A stretch of DNA of 64,000 bases from Sphingobium wenxiniae (GCF_007830065.1 NZ_VLKK01000013.1:17181-81180); one strand, 5' to 3'. Shown: positions 49,541-59,281, counted from the stretch's first letter. The notes: generated by a model from the letters alone, not told the origin. Translations and numbers: made by a program.

Positions 49541-49948
49541 ATGGGTGAAACGGGGACCGGCCGGCTGGAGCCGGTATGGATCGAAAAGGCCGTAGCGCTT
49601 GCGATCCACGACCGGCAATTGGCCGAACATGGCGGCAGTGTTGGAACGCGCGACGAGGGAATGCTGGAATCCGCCTTGGCGCGACCGGTCCATCAATGGA
49701 CCTACGGTGAGGAGGACCGCTGCCATCTTGCCGCCGCCTATGCCTTTGGCATTGCCCGCAATCATCCGTTCGTGGACGGGAACAAGCGCACCGGCTGGGT
49801 ATTGGCGCGCCTGTTCCTTGCGCTCAATCGGATCGAATTGCGCTTCGAGGCCGCCGCCGCGATCAAGGCCATGCTGGAACTCGCCGCAGGCAACCTTTCG
49901 CAGAAGGAGCTGGCCGACTGGTTCCGCGCCCATCTCCTCTCGCCTTGA
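49541..49948 (+). CDS. doc: Death-on-curing (Doc) family toxin
   Basis: A 135-residue Fic-fold toxin. The catalytic motif is HPFVDGNKRTGW with the active His at residue 75, matching the Doc form of the Fic motif. Doc phosphorylates and inactivates EF-Tu in phage P1. The N-terminal helix region RLEPVWIEKAVALAIHDRQL and the GGSVGTRDEGMLESALARP segment are typical Doc. It is paired with an AbrB-type rather than Phd-type antitoxin. Confidence 0.88.
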   Translation: MGETGTGRLEPVWIEKAVALAIHDRQLAEHGGSVGTRDEGMLESALARPVHQWTYGEEDRCHLAAAYAFGIARNHPFVDGNKRTGWVLARLFLALNRIELRFEAAAAIKAMLELAAGNLSQKELADWFRAHLLSP

Positions 49949-50020
49949 CGCCTCAATCCCTCTTGCCTCGCGCGTCGTAAAACCGCACCATCGCGCCAGC
50001 GATACGACAGGGGAGACGTT

Positions 50021-50560
50021 ATGACCCGCAGCACGATCTTCGCCGGACTTCTGGCCGCCGCCGCTTTGCTCGCCGGTTGTTCGAGCGAACGCAAAGAGGC
50101 GCCCGAAAATGCAGCCGCGAACGTTATGAACGCCGCTGAAGCGGTCGACAACGCCGGTAACGCATCCGCCAATGAAAGCGCGGCGGTCCCGGCGGCGGAC
50201 GCCTTCTCCCGCTATGTCGGCAAATATCCCTTCGACAAGGTCGGCGCGCATAGCTGGAACGACGATCCCGCCGTCAAATCCGCGATCGAAACGGCGGTTT
50301 CGGACGCCAAGGTCCGCAAATGGGTGCTCGCCGCCGAAGGGCCGTCCAGCCCGATCGAGATGATCGACGGCAAGGTCGCGGCCTGGACCTGCGAAACCCA
50401 CAATTGCGGCCCGCATCAATGGGTGACGCTGATCGACCCCAAGACCGGCGCGGCGCAGGTCTGCTATTTCGACGAGGCGGTCGCCCCCGACAAGACACGC
50501 TGGTTCAAGAACGGCAAGGAGGAAAGCCGCGCGGGCAAATGTCCCGAAGGGCAGGGCTGA
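50021..50560 (+). CDS. Lipoprotein with Ivy-like (lysozyme inhibitor) domain
   Basis: A 179-residue lipoprotein. Signal peptide II is clear (IFAGLLAAAALLAGC, lipobox LAGC with Cys at 20). An Ala/Asn/Glu-rich linker runs to about 58. The domain that follows has YVGKYPFDKVGAHSWNDDP and a CETHNCGPHQW loop, close to the C-x-PHDC loop with which Ivy proteins plug the lysozyme active site. A further Cys pair (QVCYFDE, GKCPEG) may form a disulfide. GGGGAG lies 6 bases before the ATG. Inhibition of c-type lysozyme is a guess from the motif. Confidence 0.62.
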   Translation: MTRSTIFAGLLAAAALLAGCSSERKEAPENAAANVMNAAEAVDNAGNASANESAAVPAADAFSRYVGKYPFDKVGAHSWNDDPAVKSAIETAVSDAKVRKWVLAAEGPSSPIEMIDGKVAAWTCETHNCGPHQWVTLIDPKTGAAQVCYFDEAVAPDKTRWFKNGKEESRAGKCPEGQG

Positions 50561-50650
50561 CGCGGGAAATCCGCGTCTCGTAAGATTTCTCCATGCCCCA
50601 AACGAGCGTTCCGACTGGATCGGCGCGCATTTCACCCTAAATAGCAGTTG

Positions 50651-52498
50651 ATGCCGCCTTCTTCCCCCGACAGCGCCACGCCCATTCCACCCGTCTGGGC
50701 CACGCTGCGCCGGTTCCTCCCCTATCTCTGGCCTGCCGACGCGCCCGCGCTGCGCCGCCGGGTCGCCATCGCCATGGTGCTGGTGCTGCTCGCCAAGCTG
50801 GTGGGCCTCGCCATGCCCTTCGCCTATAAGGCCGCGATCGACCGGATGGCGCCGGGCATGGAACCCGCCGCCACCCTCGCCATTGCGCTGGTCGCCGCCT
50901 ATGCGGGCGCGCGCTTCGCCAGCGTCCTGTTCGACAACCTCCGCAACGCCGTGTTCGAGCGCGTGGGGCAGGAGGCGGGCCGCCGTCTTTCCGACGATGT
51001 GTTCGTCCACCTCCATCGCCTGTCGCTGCGCTTCCATCTCGACCGCCGCACCGGGGCCGTTACGAAGATCGTGGAACGCGGCACGAAAAGCATCGACACG
51101 ATGCTCTATTTCCTCCTCTTCAACATCGCCCCCACGGTGCTGGAACTGGCGGCGGTCTGCATCATCTTCTTCGTGAAGTTCGGCGTCGGCCTCGTCGTCG
51201 CGACGCTGGTGATGGTCACACTCTATATCTGGTTCACCCGCACGATCACCGAATGGCGCAACCAGCTTCGCCGCGACATGGTGGACCTCGACACCAATGC
51301 GGTCGCCCATGCCGTGGACAGCCTGCTGAATTTCGAGACGGTCAAATATTTCGGCGCCGAAGACCGCGAAGCCGCCCGCTACGCCCGCGCCATGCGCCGC
51401 TACGCCAATGCGGCGGTCAAGAGCGAGAACAGCCTCGCCTGGCTCAATGTCGGCCAGTCGCTCATCACCAACCTGATGATGGCGGGGGCGATGGGCTATA
51501 CCGTCTGGGGCTGGAGCAAGGGCCAGTTCACCACCGGCGACGTGGTGCTGGTGAACACGCTGCTGAGCCAGCTTTTCCGCCCGCTCGACCTGCTCGGCAT
51601 GGTCTACCGCACGATCCGACAGGGCCTGATCGACATGGAGGCGATGTACAAGCTGATCGACACGCAGGCGGAGATCGCCGACGCGCCCGGCGCGCCGATG
51701 CTGCATGTGGAGGCGGGAGAAGTCCGCTTCGACCATGTCCGCTTCGGCTACGACCCGGAACGGGAGATATTGCACGGCGTCAGCTTCACCGTTCCCGCCG
51801 GGCATACGCTGGCCATCGTCGGGCCTTCGGGCGCGGGCAAGTCCACCATCGCGCGGCTGCTCTTCCGCTTCTACGACATTCAGGGCGGGCGCATCCGCAT
51901 CGACGGGCAGGATATCGCGCAGGTGACGCAGCACTCCTTGCGCGCCTCCATCGGCATCGTGCCGCAGGACATGGTGCTGTTCAACGATACGGTCGGCTAT
52001 AATATCGGCTATGGCCGCGAGGGCGCCACGCAGGAAGAGATCGAGGCGGCGGCGAAGGCGGCTTCCATCCACGACTTCATCATGAGCCTGCCGCAGGGCT
52101 ACGAAACTCGCGTCGGCGAACGGGGCCTCAAGCTGTCGGGCGGGGAGAAGCAGCGCGTCGCCATCGCCCGCACGCTGCTCAAAGATCCGCCGGTGCTGGT
52201 GCTGGACGAGGCGACCAGCGCGCTCGACAGCCGGACCGAGACGGAGATTCAGGAGGTGCTGCGCTCCATTTCCCGCCGCCGCACCACGCTGATCGTCGCG
52301 CATCGGCTCTCAACGGTGGTCGACGCGGAGGAAATCATCGTGCTGGATCAGGGCCGAATCGTCGAGCGTGGCCGCCATGCCGATCTGGTCCGTGCCGATG
52401 GCCTTTATGCCGCCATGTGGGCGCGGCAGGCATCCGAGCGGGAGGATATGGACATGGAGCCGGTCATCGAAGACAGTTTTTCCGCCACCGCGCCCTAA
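50651..52498 (+). CDS. atm1: Atm1-type ABC exporter (fused permease-ATPase)
   Basis: A 615-residue half-transporter that should dimerise in the inner membrane and export glutathione-linked metals or related sulfur compounds. The membrane domain covers about 40-330 and carries the Atm1/ABCB7 hallmark DSLLNFETVKYFGAEDREAARY. The nucleotide-binding domain has Walker A GPSGAGKST (about 391), the signature LSGGEKQRVAIAR and Walker B VLVLDEATSALD. A structurally studied homologue is the Novosphingobium Atm1. ATG at 50651; a TTG one codon earlier is unlikely. The stop overlaps the convergent thioesterase stop by 4 bases. Confidence 0.9.
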   Translation: MPPSSPDSATPIPPVWATLRRFLPYLWPADAPALRRRVAIAMVLVLLAKLVGLAMPFAYKAAIDRMAPGMEPAATLAIALVAAYAGARFASVLFDNLRNAVFERVGQEAGRRLSDDVFVHLHRLSLRFHLDRRTGAVTKIVERGTKSIDTMLYFLLFNIAPTVLELAAVCIIFFVKFGVGLVVATLVMVTLYIWFTRTITEWRNQLRRDMVDLDTNAVAHAVDSLLNFETVKYFGAEDREAARYARAMRRYANAAVKSENSLAWLNVGQSLITNLMMAGAMGYTVWGWSKGQFTTGDVVLVNTLLSQLFRPLDLLGMVYRTIRQGLIDMEAMYKLIDTQAEIADAPGAPMLHVEAGEVRFDHVRFGYDPEREILHGVSFTVPAGHTLAIVGPSGAGKSTIARLLFRFYDIQGGRIRIDGQDIAQVTQHSLRASIGIVPQDMVLFNDTVGYNIGYGREGATQEEIEAAAKAASIHDFIMSLPQGYETRVGERGLKLSGGEKQRVAIARTLLKDPPVLVLDEATSALDSRTETEIQEVLRSISRRRTTLIVAHRLSTVVDAEEIIVLDQGRIVERGRHADLVRADGLYAAMWARQASEREDMDMEPVIEDSFSATAP

Positions 52499-52890
52499 TC
52501 GAGGAAGCGCGCCGCGACCTCCGGCGGCACCCGCAGGATGCGGCCCGTTGCCTTGTCGATGATCGCCCAGGTGGATTTGGCCGATACCTTGACCTTGCCG
52601 TCCGGGCCGGTGAACTCCATCAGCCGGTCGAAGCGCGCGCCGCGCGGTCCCTCGGGAATCCAGGTGCGGACGGTGACGGCCTCGCCCTCCTTCACATTGC
52701 CGCGATAGTCGATTTCATGCCGGGTCACGACCCAGACATAGGCGTCGAGATGGGCGGGATCGGCATCGCGCGTCCAATGCTCGGTCGCGACCTGTTCCAT
52801 CCACTGCACCCAGACCGCGTTGTTCACATGGCCGAGTATATCGATATGCTCTGGAAGCGCGGTGAGGGTGGTAGTGTAGCTAGTCGCCAT
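52495..52890 (-). CDS. Acyl-CoA thioesterase, 4HBT hotdog family
   Basis: A 131-residue hotdog-fold thioesterase. The YbgC/4HBT-type start is ALPEHIDILGHVNNAVWVQWMEQVA, with the acid in the Asp of HIDILGHVNN. It is then like FcbC/YbgC through RHEIDYRGNVKEGEAVTVRTW. The acyl substrate is unknown. Its ATG overlaps the stop of the oligopeptidase B gene (TGATG), indicating a two-gene operon. Confidence 0.87.
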   Translation of the reverse strand: MATSYTTTLTALPEHIDILGHVNNAVWVQWMEQVATEHWTRDADPAHLDAYVWVVTRHEIDYRGNVKEGEAVTVRTWIPEGPRGARFDRLMEFTGPDGKVKVSAKSTWAIIDKATGRILRVPPEVAARFLD

Positions 52891-54950
52891 CAGTCCGCCA
52901 TGCCCAGTTGCCAGAGGATGAAGGCGAATTCCTCCGCCGTCTCATGCAGGCTTTCGAAGCGGCCCGATTTGCCGCCATGGCCCGCGCCCATATTGGTCTT
53001 GAGGATCAGTACATTGCCGTCGGTCTTGGTCGCGCGCAGCTTCGCCACCCATTTCGCCGGTTCCCAATAGGTGACGCGCGGATCGTTGAGGCCCGCCGTC
53101 ACCATCAGCGGCGGATAGTCCTGCGCGCGGACATTGCCATAGGGATCATAGGCGCGGATCGTCTCGAACGCGGCCTTGTCCTCGATCGGGTTTCCCCATT
53201 CGGGCCATTCGCCCGGCGTCAGCGGCAAGGTCTCGTCCAGCATGGTGTTGAGCACGTCCACGAAGGGCACATGCGCCACCACCGCGCCCCACAGGTCCGG
53301 GTCGCTGTTCATGACCGCGCCCATCAGTTCGCCGCCCGCCGATCCGCCGGAAATGCTGATCCGGCCCTTGGACGTATAGCCGCGTTCGATCAGGCCCTTC
53401 GCCACGTCCACGAAATCGGTGAACGTGTTGGTCCGCTTGTCGAGCTTTCCGTCCAGATACCATTGCTGCCCCAGATCGTCCCCGCCCCGGATATGCGCCA
53501 GCGCAAAAGCGAAGCCGCGGTCCAGCAGCGAGAGCCGCGTGGTCGAGAAACCCGGCTCCATCGCGATGCCATAAGCGCCATAACCATAAAGATGCAGCGG
53601 CGCGCTGCCGTCGCGGGGCAGGTCCTTGGGATAGACAATGGAAACGGGGATCGGCGTCCCGTCCCGCGCCGCGATCATCAGCCGCTCGGTCTCATAACGG
53701 GTCGCGTCATAGCCGGACGGGATTTCCTGAACCTTCAGCACCTCCAGCTCGCCCGTCGCCAGATGATAGTCGTAAATGGTGTCGGGCGTGACCATCGATT
53801 CATAGCCGATCCGCAGCTTGGTCACATCATATTCGGGATTGTCGTCCAGCGACGCCGAATAGCTGGCTTCGGGGAAGGGGATGCGTTTCGCCCGGTGAGT
53901 GGCGTAGTCGCGCAGTTCGATCTGATCGAGGCCGTCCTGCCGCCCCTCTGTGACGTAGAAGCCCTTGAACAGCGTGAAATCGGTCAGGTAGAAATGATCG
54001 TCCGGTCCGATCACTTCCTCCCACTGATCGGGCGTTTCCAGCGATGCCTTCACCAGCCGGAAGTTGGGATGGGCGTCATTGGTGCGGATGTAGAGCGTGC
54101 CGTCATGCTCATCGACTTCATATTCGCGCCCCGGCTTGCGCGCTGACACCAGCAGCGGCTGCGCGGCCGGATTGTCGGCGGGGAGCAGCCACACCTCGGT
54201 CGTCACATGGTCGCCGGTCGCGATGACGATCCACTTTTCCGATGACGTAAGGCCCACCGACACGCGGAAGCCCTCGTCATCCTCGTGGAACAGCTCGACG
54301 TCGCTTTCCACGCCCTGCCCCAGCCAGTGCAGCCGCGCATTGTCCGTCCGCCAATTCTCGTTGGCGAGGCCGTAGAGCAGCCCCTTGCTGTCGCTGGTCC
54401 ACACCAGCGCGGACAGGGTGCCGGGGATCACCTCCGGCAGCAGTTCGCCGGTCGCCAGATCCTTGATCCGCGCCTCGAACCGCTCCGATCCGTTATTGTC
54501 GATGGCATAAGCGAGGTAGCGCCCGTCCGGGCTGACCGACATCGCGCCCAGCCGGAAATAATCATGCTCCTCCGCCAGCGCGGGTTCGTCGAGGATCAAC
54601 TGGTCCGCGCCGCCCGCGACGGGCCTGCGATACCATTTGCGATATTGCGCCCCGATCTCGAACGCGCGCCAGTAGACATGGTCGCCGTCCTTTTGCGGCA
54701 CCGAACTGTCGTCTTCCTTGATGCGGCCTTTCATCTCCGTGAAAAGGGCATCGGTCAGCGCCTTGCGCGGGGCCATGGCCTGCTCGAACCAGCCATTCTC
54801 CGCTTCCAGATAGGCCAGGACATCCTTGTCCTGCACATCGGGATAGCCCGGATCGCGCAGCCATGCCCAGGGATCCTCCACCGTGATGCCGTGGCGGGCG
54901 AAGCTGTGCGGACGGCGTGCGGCGACGGGCGGCTTGGCGGTATCGGTCAT
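52890..54950 (-). CDS. ptrB: Oligopeptidase B (S9A serine peptidase)
   Basis: A 686-residue prolyl-oligopeptidase-family enzyme that cleaves short peptides after basic residues. The N-terminal seven-bladed propeller is preceded by HGITVEDPWAWLRDPGYPD. The hydrolase domain has the nucleophile in ISISGGSAGGELMGAVMN, the Asp in AGLNDPRVTYWEP and the His in TNMGAGHGGKSGR. No signal peptide, so it is cytoplasmic. The ATG at 54950 is preferred over upstream in-frame starts because GGGAA precedes it and the upstream peptide is unrelated. Divergent from the aminopeptidase P gene. Confidence 0.92.
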   Translation of the reverse strand: MTDTAKPPVAARRPHSFARHGITVEDPWAWLRDPGYPDVQDKDVLAYLEAENGWFEQAMAPRKALTDALFTEMKGRIKEDDSSVPQKDGDHVYWRAFEIGAQYRKWYRRPVAGGADQLILDEPALAEEHDYFRLGAMSVSPDGRYLAYAIDNNGSERFEARIKDLATGELLPEVIPGTLSALVWTSDSKGLLYGLANENWRTDNARLHWLGQGVESDVELFHEDDEGFRVSVGLTSSEKWIVIATGDHVTTEVWLLPADNPAAQPLLVSARKPGREYEVDEHDGTLYIRTNDAHPNFRLVKASLETPDQWEEVIGPDDHFYLTDFTLFKGFYVTEGRQDGLDQIELRDYATHRAKRIPFPEASYSASLDDNPEYDVTKLRIGYESMVTPDTIYDYHLATGELEVLKVQEIPSGYDATRYETERLMIAARDGTPIPVSIVYPKDLPRDGSAPLHLYGYGAYGIAMEPGFSTTRLSLLDRGFAFALAHIRGGDDLGQQWYLDGKLDKRTNTFTDFVDVAKGLIERGYTSKGRISISGGSAGGELMGAVMNSDPDLWGAVVAHVPFVDVLNTMLDETLPLTPGEWPEWGNPIEDKAAFETIRAYDPYGNVRAQDYPPLMVTAGLNDPRVTYWEPAKWVAKLRATKTDGNVLILKTNMGAGHGGKSGRFESLHETAEEFAFILWQLGMAD

Positions 54951-55064
54951 GCAATTCCCATATTCTGTCATGCGGCGGGCGGACACTGGCAGAAGCGCCG
55001 CGCCCTCTCTATGTTGGCGGCATTACAGCCAATGCCAAGAGGCTCGTTAAACGAGGAAGCTTCC

Positions 55065-56846
55065 ATGTCCACCTATGAAGATCGTCTCAAGGCCCTGCGC
55101 GCGCAACTGGCGCGCGACCGGCTGGACGGTTTCGTCGTGCCGCTGACGGACGAGCATATGAGCGAATATGTCGGCGCCTATGCCCAGCGCCTTGCCTGGC
55201 TCACGGGTTTTCAAGGATCGGCGGGCAGCGCTGTCGTGCTGCCGGAGGAAGCGGCGATCTTCGTTGACGGGCGCTACACCTTGCAGGTGCGCGAGCAGGT
55301 GGACGCCGCGCACTGGCAATATGAGAGCGTGCCGCAGACCTCCATCGCGGCGTGGCTCAAGGATCATGCGTCGCAGGGCGCGCGCATCGGCTATGATCCA
55401 TGGCTCCATACCCGCGCATGGGTGCGCCAGGCGAGCGAGGCTCTGGCCGAGCGCGGCGCGGAACTGGTCGCGGTCGACACCAATCCGGTGGATGCGGTCT
55501 GGCCCGACCGCCCCGCGCCCAGCGCCGCCAGGCTGGCGGTGCATGAAGACCGCTACGCCGGAAAGAGCGCGGCGGAAAAGCGGCAGGAGATGGCCGACTG
55601 GCTGACGGCGAAACATGCCGATGCGGCGGTGCTCTCCGCGCTCGATTCCATTGCATGGACCTTCAACATCCGGGGCAAGGACGTGGACCGCACGCCCGTC
55701 GCGCTCGCCTATGCCGTCGTGAACGCCGATGCGACCGCCGATCTTTATGTCGCGCCCGAAAAGATCGACGAGGCCGCGGTGCAGCATCTGGGCAATGCCG
55801 TGCGCGTGCACGACCGCGCGGCCTTCCCCGACGCGCTCAAGGGCTTCGCGGGCAAGACGGTCGTAGCCGATCCCGAGCGTGCGGTCGCCGCGATCTTCGA
55901 AGGATTGGAGGAAGGCGGCGCGCATGTGCTGGCGCTGCGCGATCCCGCCATATTGCCCAAGGCGATCAAGAACCCGGTCGAGATCGCCGGACACAGAGCC
56001 GCGCAAAGTCGCGACGGGGCGGCGCTGTCCCGCTTCCTGCATTGGATCGCGACCGAAGCGCCCAAGGGCGGCGTCGATGAACTGGGCGCCGCGGCGAAGC
56101 TGGAATCCTTCCGCCGCGACACCGGCGCGTTGCAGGACCTGTCCTTCGACACGATCAGCGGCGCGGGGCCGAACGGCGCGGTGGTGCATTATCGGGTCGA
56201 GGAAAAGACCAACCGTCCCATCGAGCGCGATTCCCTTTATCTGGTGGATTCAGGCGGCCAATATCGCGACGGCACGACCGACGTGACCCGCACCATCGCC
56301 ATCGGCACGCCGACGCCGGAAATGAAGCGCCGCTTCACGCTGGTCCTGAAGGGGCATGTGGCGCTCGCCCGCGCCGTGTTCCCCAGGGGCACGCGCGGCG
56401 GACAGCTCGACGTGCTGGCGCGGCAATATCTCTGGGCCGACGGGCTGGATTATGCCCATGGCACCGGCCATGGCGTGGGCAGTTTCCTGTCGGTGCATGA
56501 AGGGCCGCAGCGGATCGCGACCTTCGGCGGCGGCGACGAGCCGTTGCAGGCGGGCATGATCCTCTCCAACGAGCCGGGCTATTACAAGACCGGCGAATAT
56601 GGCATCCGCATCGAAAATCTGGTGCTGGTGGAGGAACGCGCCATCCCCGGCGCGGAAAAGGAGATGCTGGGCTTCGAAACGCTGACCTTCGCGCCCATCG
56701 ATCGCAACCTTGTCGCGGTCGAACTGCTGAGCATGGAAGAACGCGCCTGGCTCGACGCTTATCATGCCAGGGTGCTGGATGTCGTCGGGCCGCAGCTTGA
56801 AGGCGCGGCATTTGCATGGCTGACGGGGGCCTGCGCGCCGCTGTGA
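55065..56846 (+). CDS. pepP: Xaa-Pro aminopeptidase (aminopeptidase P, M24B)
   Basis: A 593-residue dimetal peptidase that removes an N-terminal residue preceding proline. Two creatinase-like N-terminal domains (about 1-310, starting YEDRLKALRAQLARDRLDGF) precede the pita-bread domain. The metal ligands are in LVDSGGQYRDGTTDVTRT (two Asp), HGTGHGVGSFLSVHEGP (His), NEPGYY (Glu) and IRIENLVLV (Glu). This long three-domain form resembles eukaryotic cytosolic aminopeptidase P1. GAGGAAG lies 6 bases before the ATG at 55065. Confidence 0.92.
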   Translation: MSTYEDRLKALRAQLARDRLDGFVVPLTDEHMSEYVGAYAQRLAWLTGFQGSAGSAVVLPEEAAIFVDGRYTLQVREQVDAAHWQYESVPQTSIAAWLKDHASQGARIGYDPWLHTRAWVRQASEALAERGAELVAVDTNPVDAVWPDRPAPSAARLAVHEDRYAGKSAAEKRQEMADWLTAKHADAAVLSALDSIAWTFNIRGKDVDRTPVALAYAVVNADATADLYVAPEKIDEAAVQHLGNAVRVHDRAAFPDALKGFAGKTVVADPERAVAAIFEGLEEGGAHVLALRDPAILPKAIKNPVEIAGHRAAQSRDGAALSRFLHWIATEAPKGGVDELGAAAKLESFRRDTGALQDLSFDTISGAGPNGAVVHYRVEEKTNRPIERDSLYLVDSGGQYRDGTTDVTRTIAIGTPTPEMKRRFTLVLKGHVALARAVFPRGTRGGQLDVLARQYLWADGLDYAHGTGHGVGSFLSVHEGPQRIATFGGGDEPLQAGMILSNEPGYYKTGEYGIRIENLVLVEERAIPGAEKEMLGFETLTFAPIDRNLVAVELLSMEERAWLDAYHARVLDVVGPQLEGAAFAWLTGACAPL

Positions 56847-56849
56847 AGC

Positions 56850-56999
56850 TCAGTCGCGTCGCTGGGCGTCGCCGTCCCGGCCGGCCTCGGCTGGCTTCGA
56901 TTCGGCGGCGTCCGCGCGCGCCTGCGCCTTGCGGCGCCGCAGATTGTCGCGCAGCGCCTGCGCCAATCGCTCTTTGCGTTCGTCCTGTCCGCTGCTCAT
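56850..56999 (-). CDS. Small basic protein (49 aa)
   Basis: A 49-residue frame on the minus strand, starting MSSGQDERKERLAQALRDNL and continuing into RRRKAQARADAAESKPAEAG. It is highly charged, with an amphipathic basic helix and a disordered tail. Short proteins with this ERLAxALRxNLRRRK core are frequent in sphingomonads, usually in this kind of place; function unknown. It is convergent with pepP, 3 bases after its stop. Confidence 0.6.
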   Translation of the reverse strand: MSSGQDERKERLAQALRDNLRRRKAQARADAAESKPAEAGRDGDAQRRD

Positions 57000-57112
57000 G
57001 GGATGCGCTTAAGCAAATTGCCGGACCCGTCGCAAGCCGCCTTGACAAGGGCAGCGCGCGCGGCCATAGGCCCGGCTCCGCCGCCTGATACGGGCCGCGC
57101 GAAGAACAGAGT

Positions 57113-57187
<75 letters not shown>

Positions 57188-57259
57188 TTTCTCCCCGACG
57201 GAAGATAAAGCGCAGCGGCGTTCGGCGGATGCCTTCAGAACGGGAACCCGCTGCGCCCG

Positions 57260-59281
57260 TCATCCCGCGAATTTGAAACCGATCCAGAGCGTGCGCGGCG
57301 TGCCGAGGTCCATGGACCCGCCTGCATTGCGTGTGACGACCTCCTCATCGAACAGGTTTTCGCCGCGTGCGACAAGGGTGATCCCATGGCCCAGCGGCAG
57401 GCTGGCGACCGCATCCACCGTCAGCGCATGGGGCAGCACATCGGTCTGAAGATCGTCCTCATATTGCTTCGACACATAACGCAGCGTGGTCGATAGCGCC
57501 GGTCCCTGCGCCGGTTGCCATGCCAGCGTTGCGCTGGCGGCATGACGGGGGCTTTGCGCGGGCCTTAACCCATCGAAGCCCCTGCCCGGTGCCCGCACCT
57601 TGCTGCGGCTATAGGCATAGGAGGTCGACAGCAGGAAATCGCCGATATGGCCCGAAGCAGTCAGTTCCACGCCCTTGGCGATCACCGCGTCCACATTCCG
57701 GCGCTGACGAAGATTGGGATTGGCCGGATCGGTCACATTGGCGATGGCGTCGTCCAGCCGATTGTAGAAAGCGGTCGCCGCCAGCGTCAGGCCGGGCAGG
57801 GGGGTGAAGTCGACTCCCGCCTCAACCCCTTTCAGCTTTTCCGGCGTGAGCGCTGCATTGGCTTCGGTCCTGACCGGAAACACGGTGAACGGCCGGTATA
57901 ATTCGTTGAGCGTAGGCAGGCGGAAGCCGGTATAGCCCGCCGCCCGCACCGCCAGCTTCTCGCTGACCCGGAACAGCGCGCCCGCGCGCCCGGAAAACTG
58001 CCAGTCGGACCGGTTGTCGAAGTCGTCGTTCACCGTGACGACGCCATTGGCCCCGACCTGCCGGTAAAAGCCGCCGCTGATGCGCCAATAGTCGGCCCGC
58101 ACGCCGCCGGTCAGGATGAGGCTGCCGATCGTCCAGTCATCCTCCGCGAAGAAGCCGGTCGTGATCTGGTCCCCGCCCGCATGGCGGCGGGCCGTTATCG
58201 GATTGGCGGGGTCGCCGGCATCATAGGCGTCCTCATACATGTCGCCCGTGGCGAAGCGCGTGTCGGTGCCGATGCGCAGCACATGGTCCGGGCCGACCGG
58301 CGGCCGCAGTTCGATCTTGCCGCCGATGCCGGTGGAGGGTGTGTTCCGCTGATCGAGCGACTGGCGATAGGGCGCGTTGGACGAGATCACGATATTGGAG
58401 AAATTGCGCGCCTGGATATAGGCCAGCGCATCGACCTGCCATGCGCCGCGCGCGATATAGCGGATCGAGGCGTCCTGCCCCTCGCTCATGCTGTCCGCGC
58501 CGCGAAAGCGCAGCGTGCGGTCATCGTGGAAGACGGTCGCGCGGAATTGCAATTCGGAGGTGGCCGACAGGGGCGCGACGGCGCGCAGATTGCCGGACCA
58601 GCCATCATAGGCGGCCGGCACGGTAGCCGCGACCCGCTGATCGCGCGGCGTGGTCATGAAGCCGTCGCCCCGGTCCCGGCGGCCCGACAGGGAAACATAG
58701 CCGCCGCCCAGATCGGGTGTGAAGGCGGCGGCCAGTTCGGTCGCATCCTTGCTGCCGTAAAAGGCGCTGGCGGCAAAAGAAGGAAGCTGATCGCGGGTGG
58801 CGCTGGCAAGCTCGATGGTGCCCGCGACCGCCCCGGCTCCAAAGGCCCCCACGCCGCCGCCGCGCGTGACCCGTACCACCGACAGCCGGTCGGGGACCAG
58901 CGCGCTGAAGGGAATATAGCCGAAAAAGGGATCGGCCATCGGCACGCCATCCAGCAGCACCAGCGTGCGGCTGGAGGCATTGCCGCCCAGCGCCCGCAAC
59001 GTGGCGCCTTGGGCGGACGGGTTGGCCGACCGGCTGTCGGATCGGCGAAACTGCTGAAAACCCGCCACGTCGCCCAATATATTTTCGATGCGCCCCGACG
59101 CGCCGTTGATCAGCCGGTCCCGATCGATCACCACGGAGCCATAAGCGGGACTGCCCGGCGGGAGAGGCAGGCCCGCTCCGGTGACGACGATATTCGCCTG
59201 CGATGCCGTATCAGGCTGCGTCTGGGCGAACGCGATGCCGGGAACCGCTGCCAAGGCGATGGAAAACGGCAGATATTTCAC
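57260..59281 (-). CDS. TonB-dependent outer-membrane receptor
   Basis: A 673-residue receptor. The signal peptide is MKYLPFSIALAAVPGIAFAQ after a GTG start at 59281 that has AAGGGAAA 7 bases upstream. The TonB box is ANIVVTGAGLPL, and the plug shows LRALGGNASSRTLVLLDGVP and VTRGGGVGAFGAGAVAGTIE. The barrel ends TPRTLWIGFKFAG. The plug resembles BtuB/CirA-type receptors, but no cobalamin riboswitch or metal operator was found upstream, so the substrate stays open. A promoter candidate is at 59357-59385. Its 3' end faces tRNA-Thr. Confidence 0.88.
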   Translation of the reverse strand: MKYLPFSIALAAVPGIAFAQTQPDTASQANIVVTGAGLPLPPGSPAYGSVVIDRDRLINGASGRIENILGDVAGFQQFRRSDSRSANPSAQGATLRALGGNASSRTLVLLDGVPMADPFFGYIPFSALVPDRLSVVRVTRGGGVGAFGAGAVAGTIELASATRDQLPSFAASAFYGSKDATELAAAFTPDLGGGYVSLSGRRDRGDGFMTTPRDQRVAATVPAAYDGWSGNLRAVAPLSATSELQFRATVFHDDRTLRFRGADSMSEGQDASIRYIARGAWQVDALAYIQARNFSNIVISSNAPYRQSLDQRNTPSTGIGGKIELRPPVGPDHVLRIGTDTRFATGDMYEDAYDAGDPANPITARRHAGGDQITTGFFAEDDWTIGSLILTGGVRADYWRISGGFYRQVGANGVVTVNDDFDNRSDWQFSGRAGALFRVSEKLAVRAAGYTGFRLPTLNELYRPFTVFPVRTEANAALTPEKLKGVEAGVDFTPLPGLTLAATAFYNRLDDAIANVTDPANPNLRQRRNVDAVIAKGVELTASGHIGDFLLSTSYAYSRSKVRAPGRGFDGLRPAQSPRHAASATLAWQPAQGPALSTTLRYVSKQYEDDLQTDVLPHALTVDAVASLPLGHGITLVARGENLFDEEVVTRNAGGSMDLGTPRTLWIGFKFAG

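Noticed and set aside
49289..52303. A 1004-codon open frame on the minus strand across the toxin-antitoxin, lipoprotein and Atm1 genes
   Set aside because: It lies opposite four well-supported genes and has low-complexity His/Arg/Gly composition typical of shadow frames.
54285..55064. An upstream extension of the aminopeptidase P frame
   Set aside because: It overlaps the oligopeptidase B gene on the other strand and has no matching domain; the ATG at 55065 has a good ribosome site.
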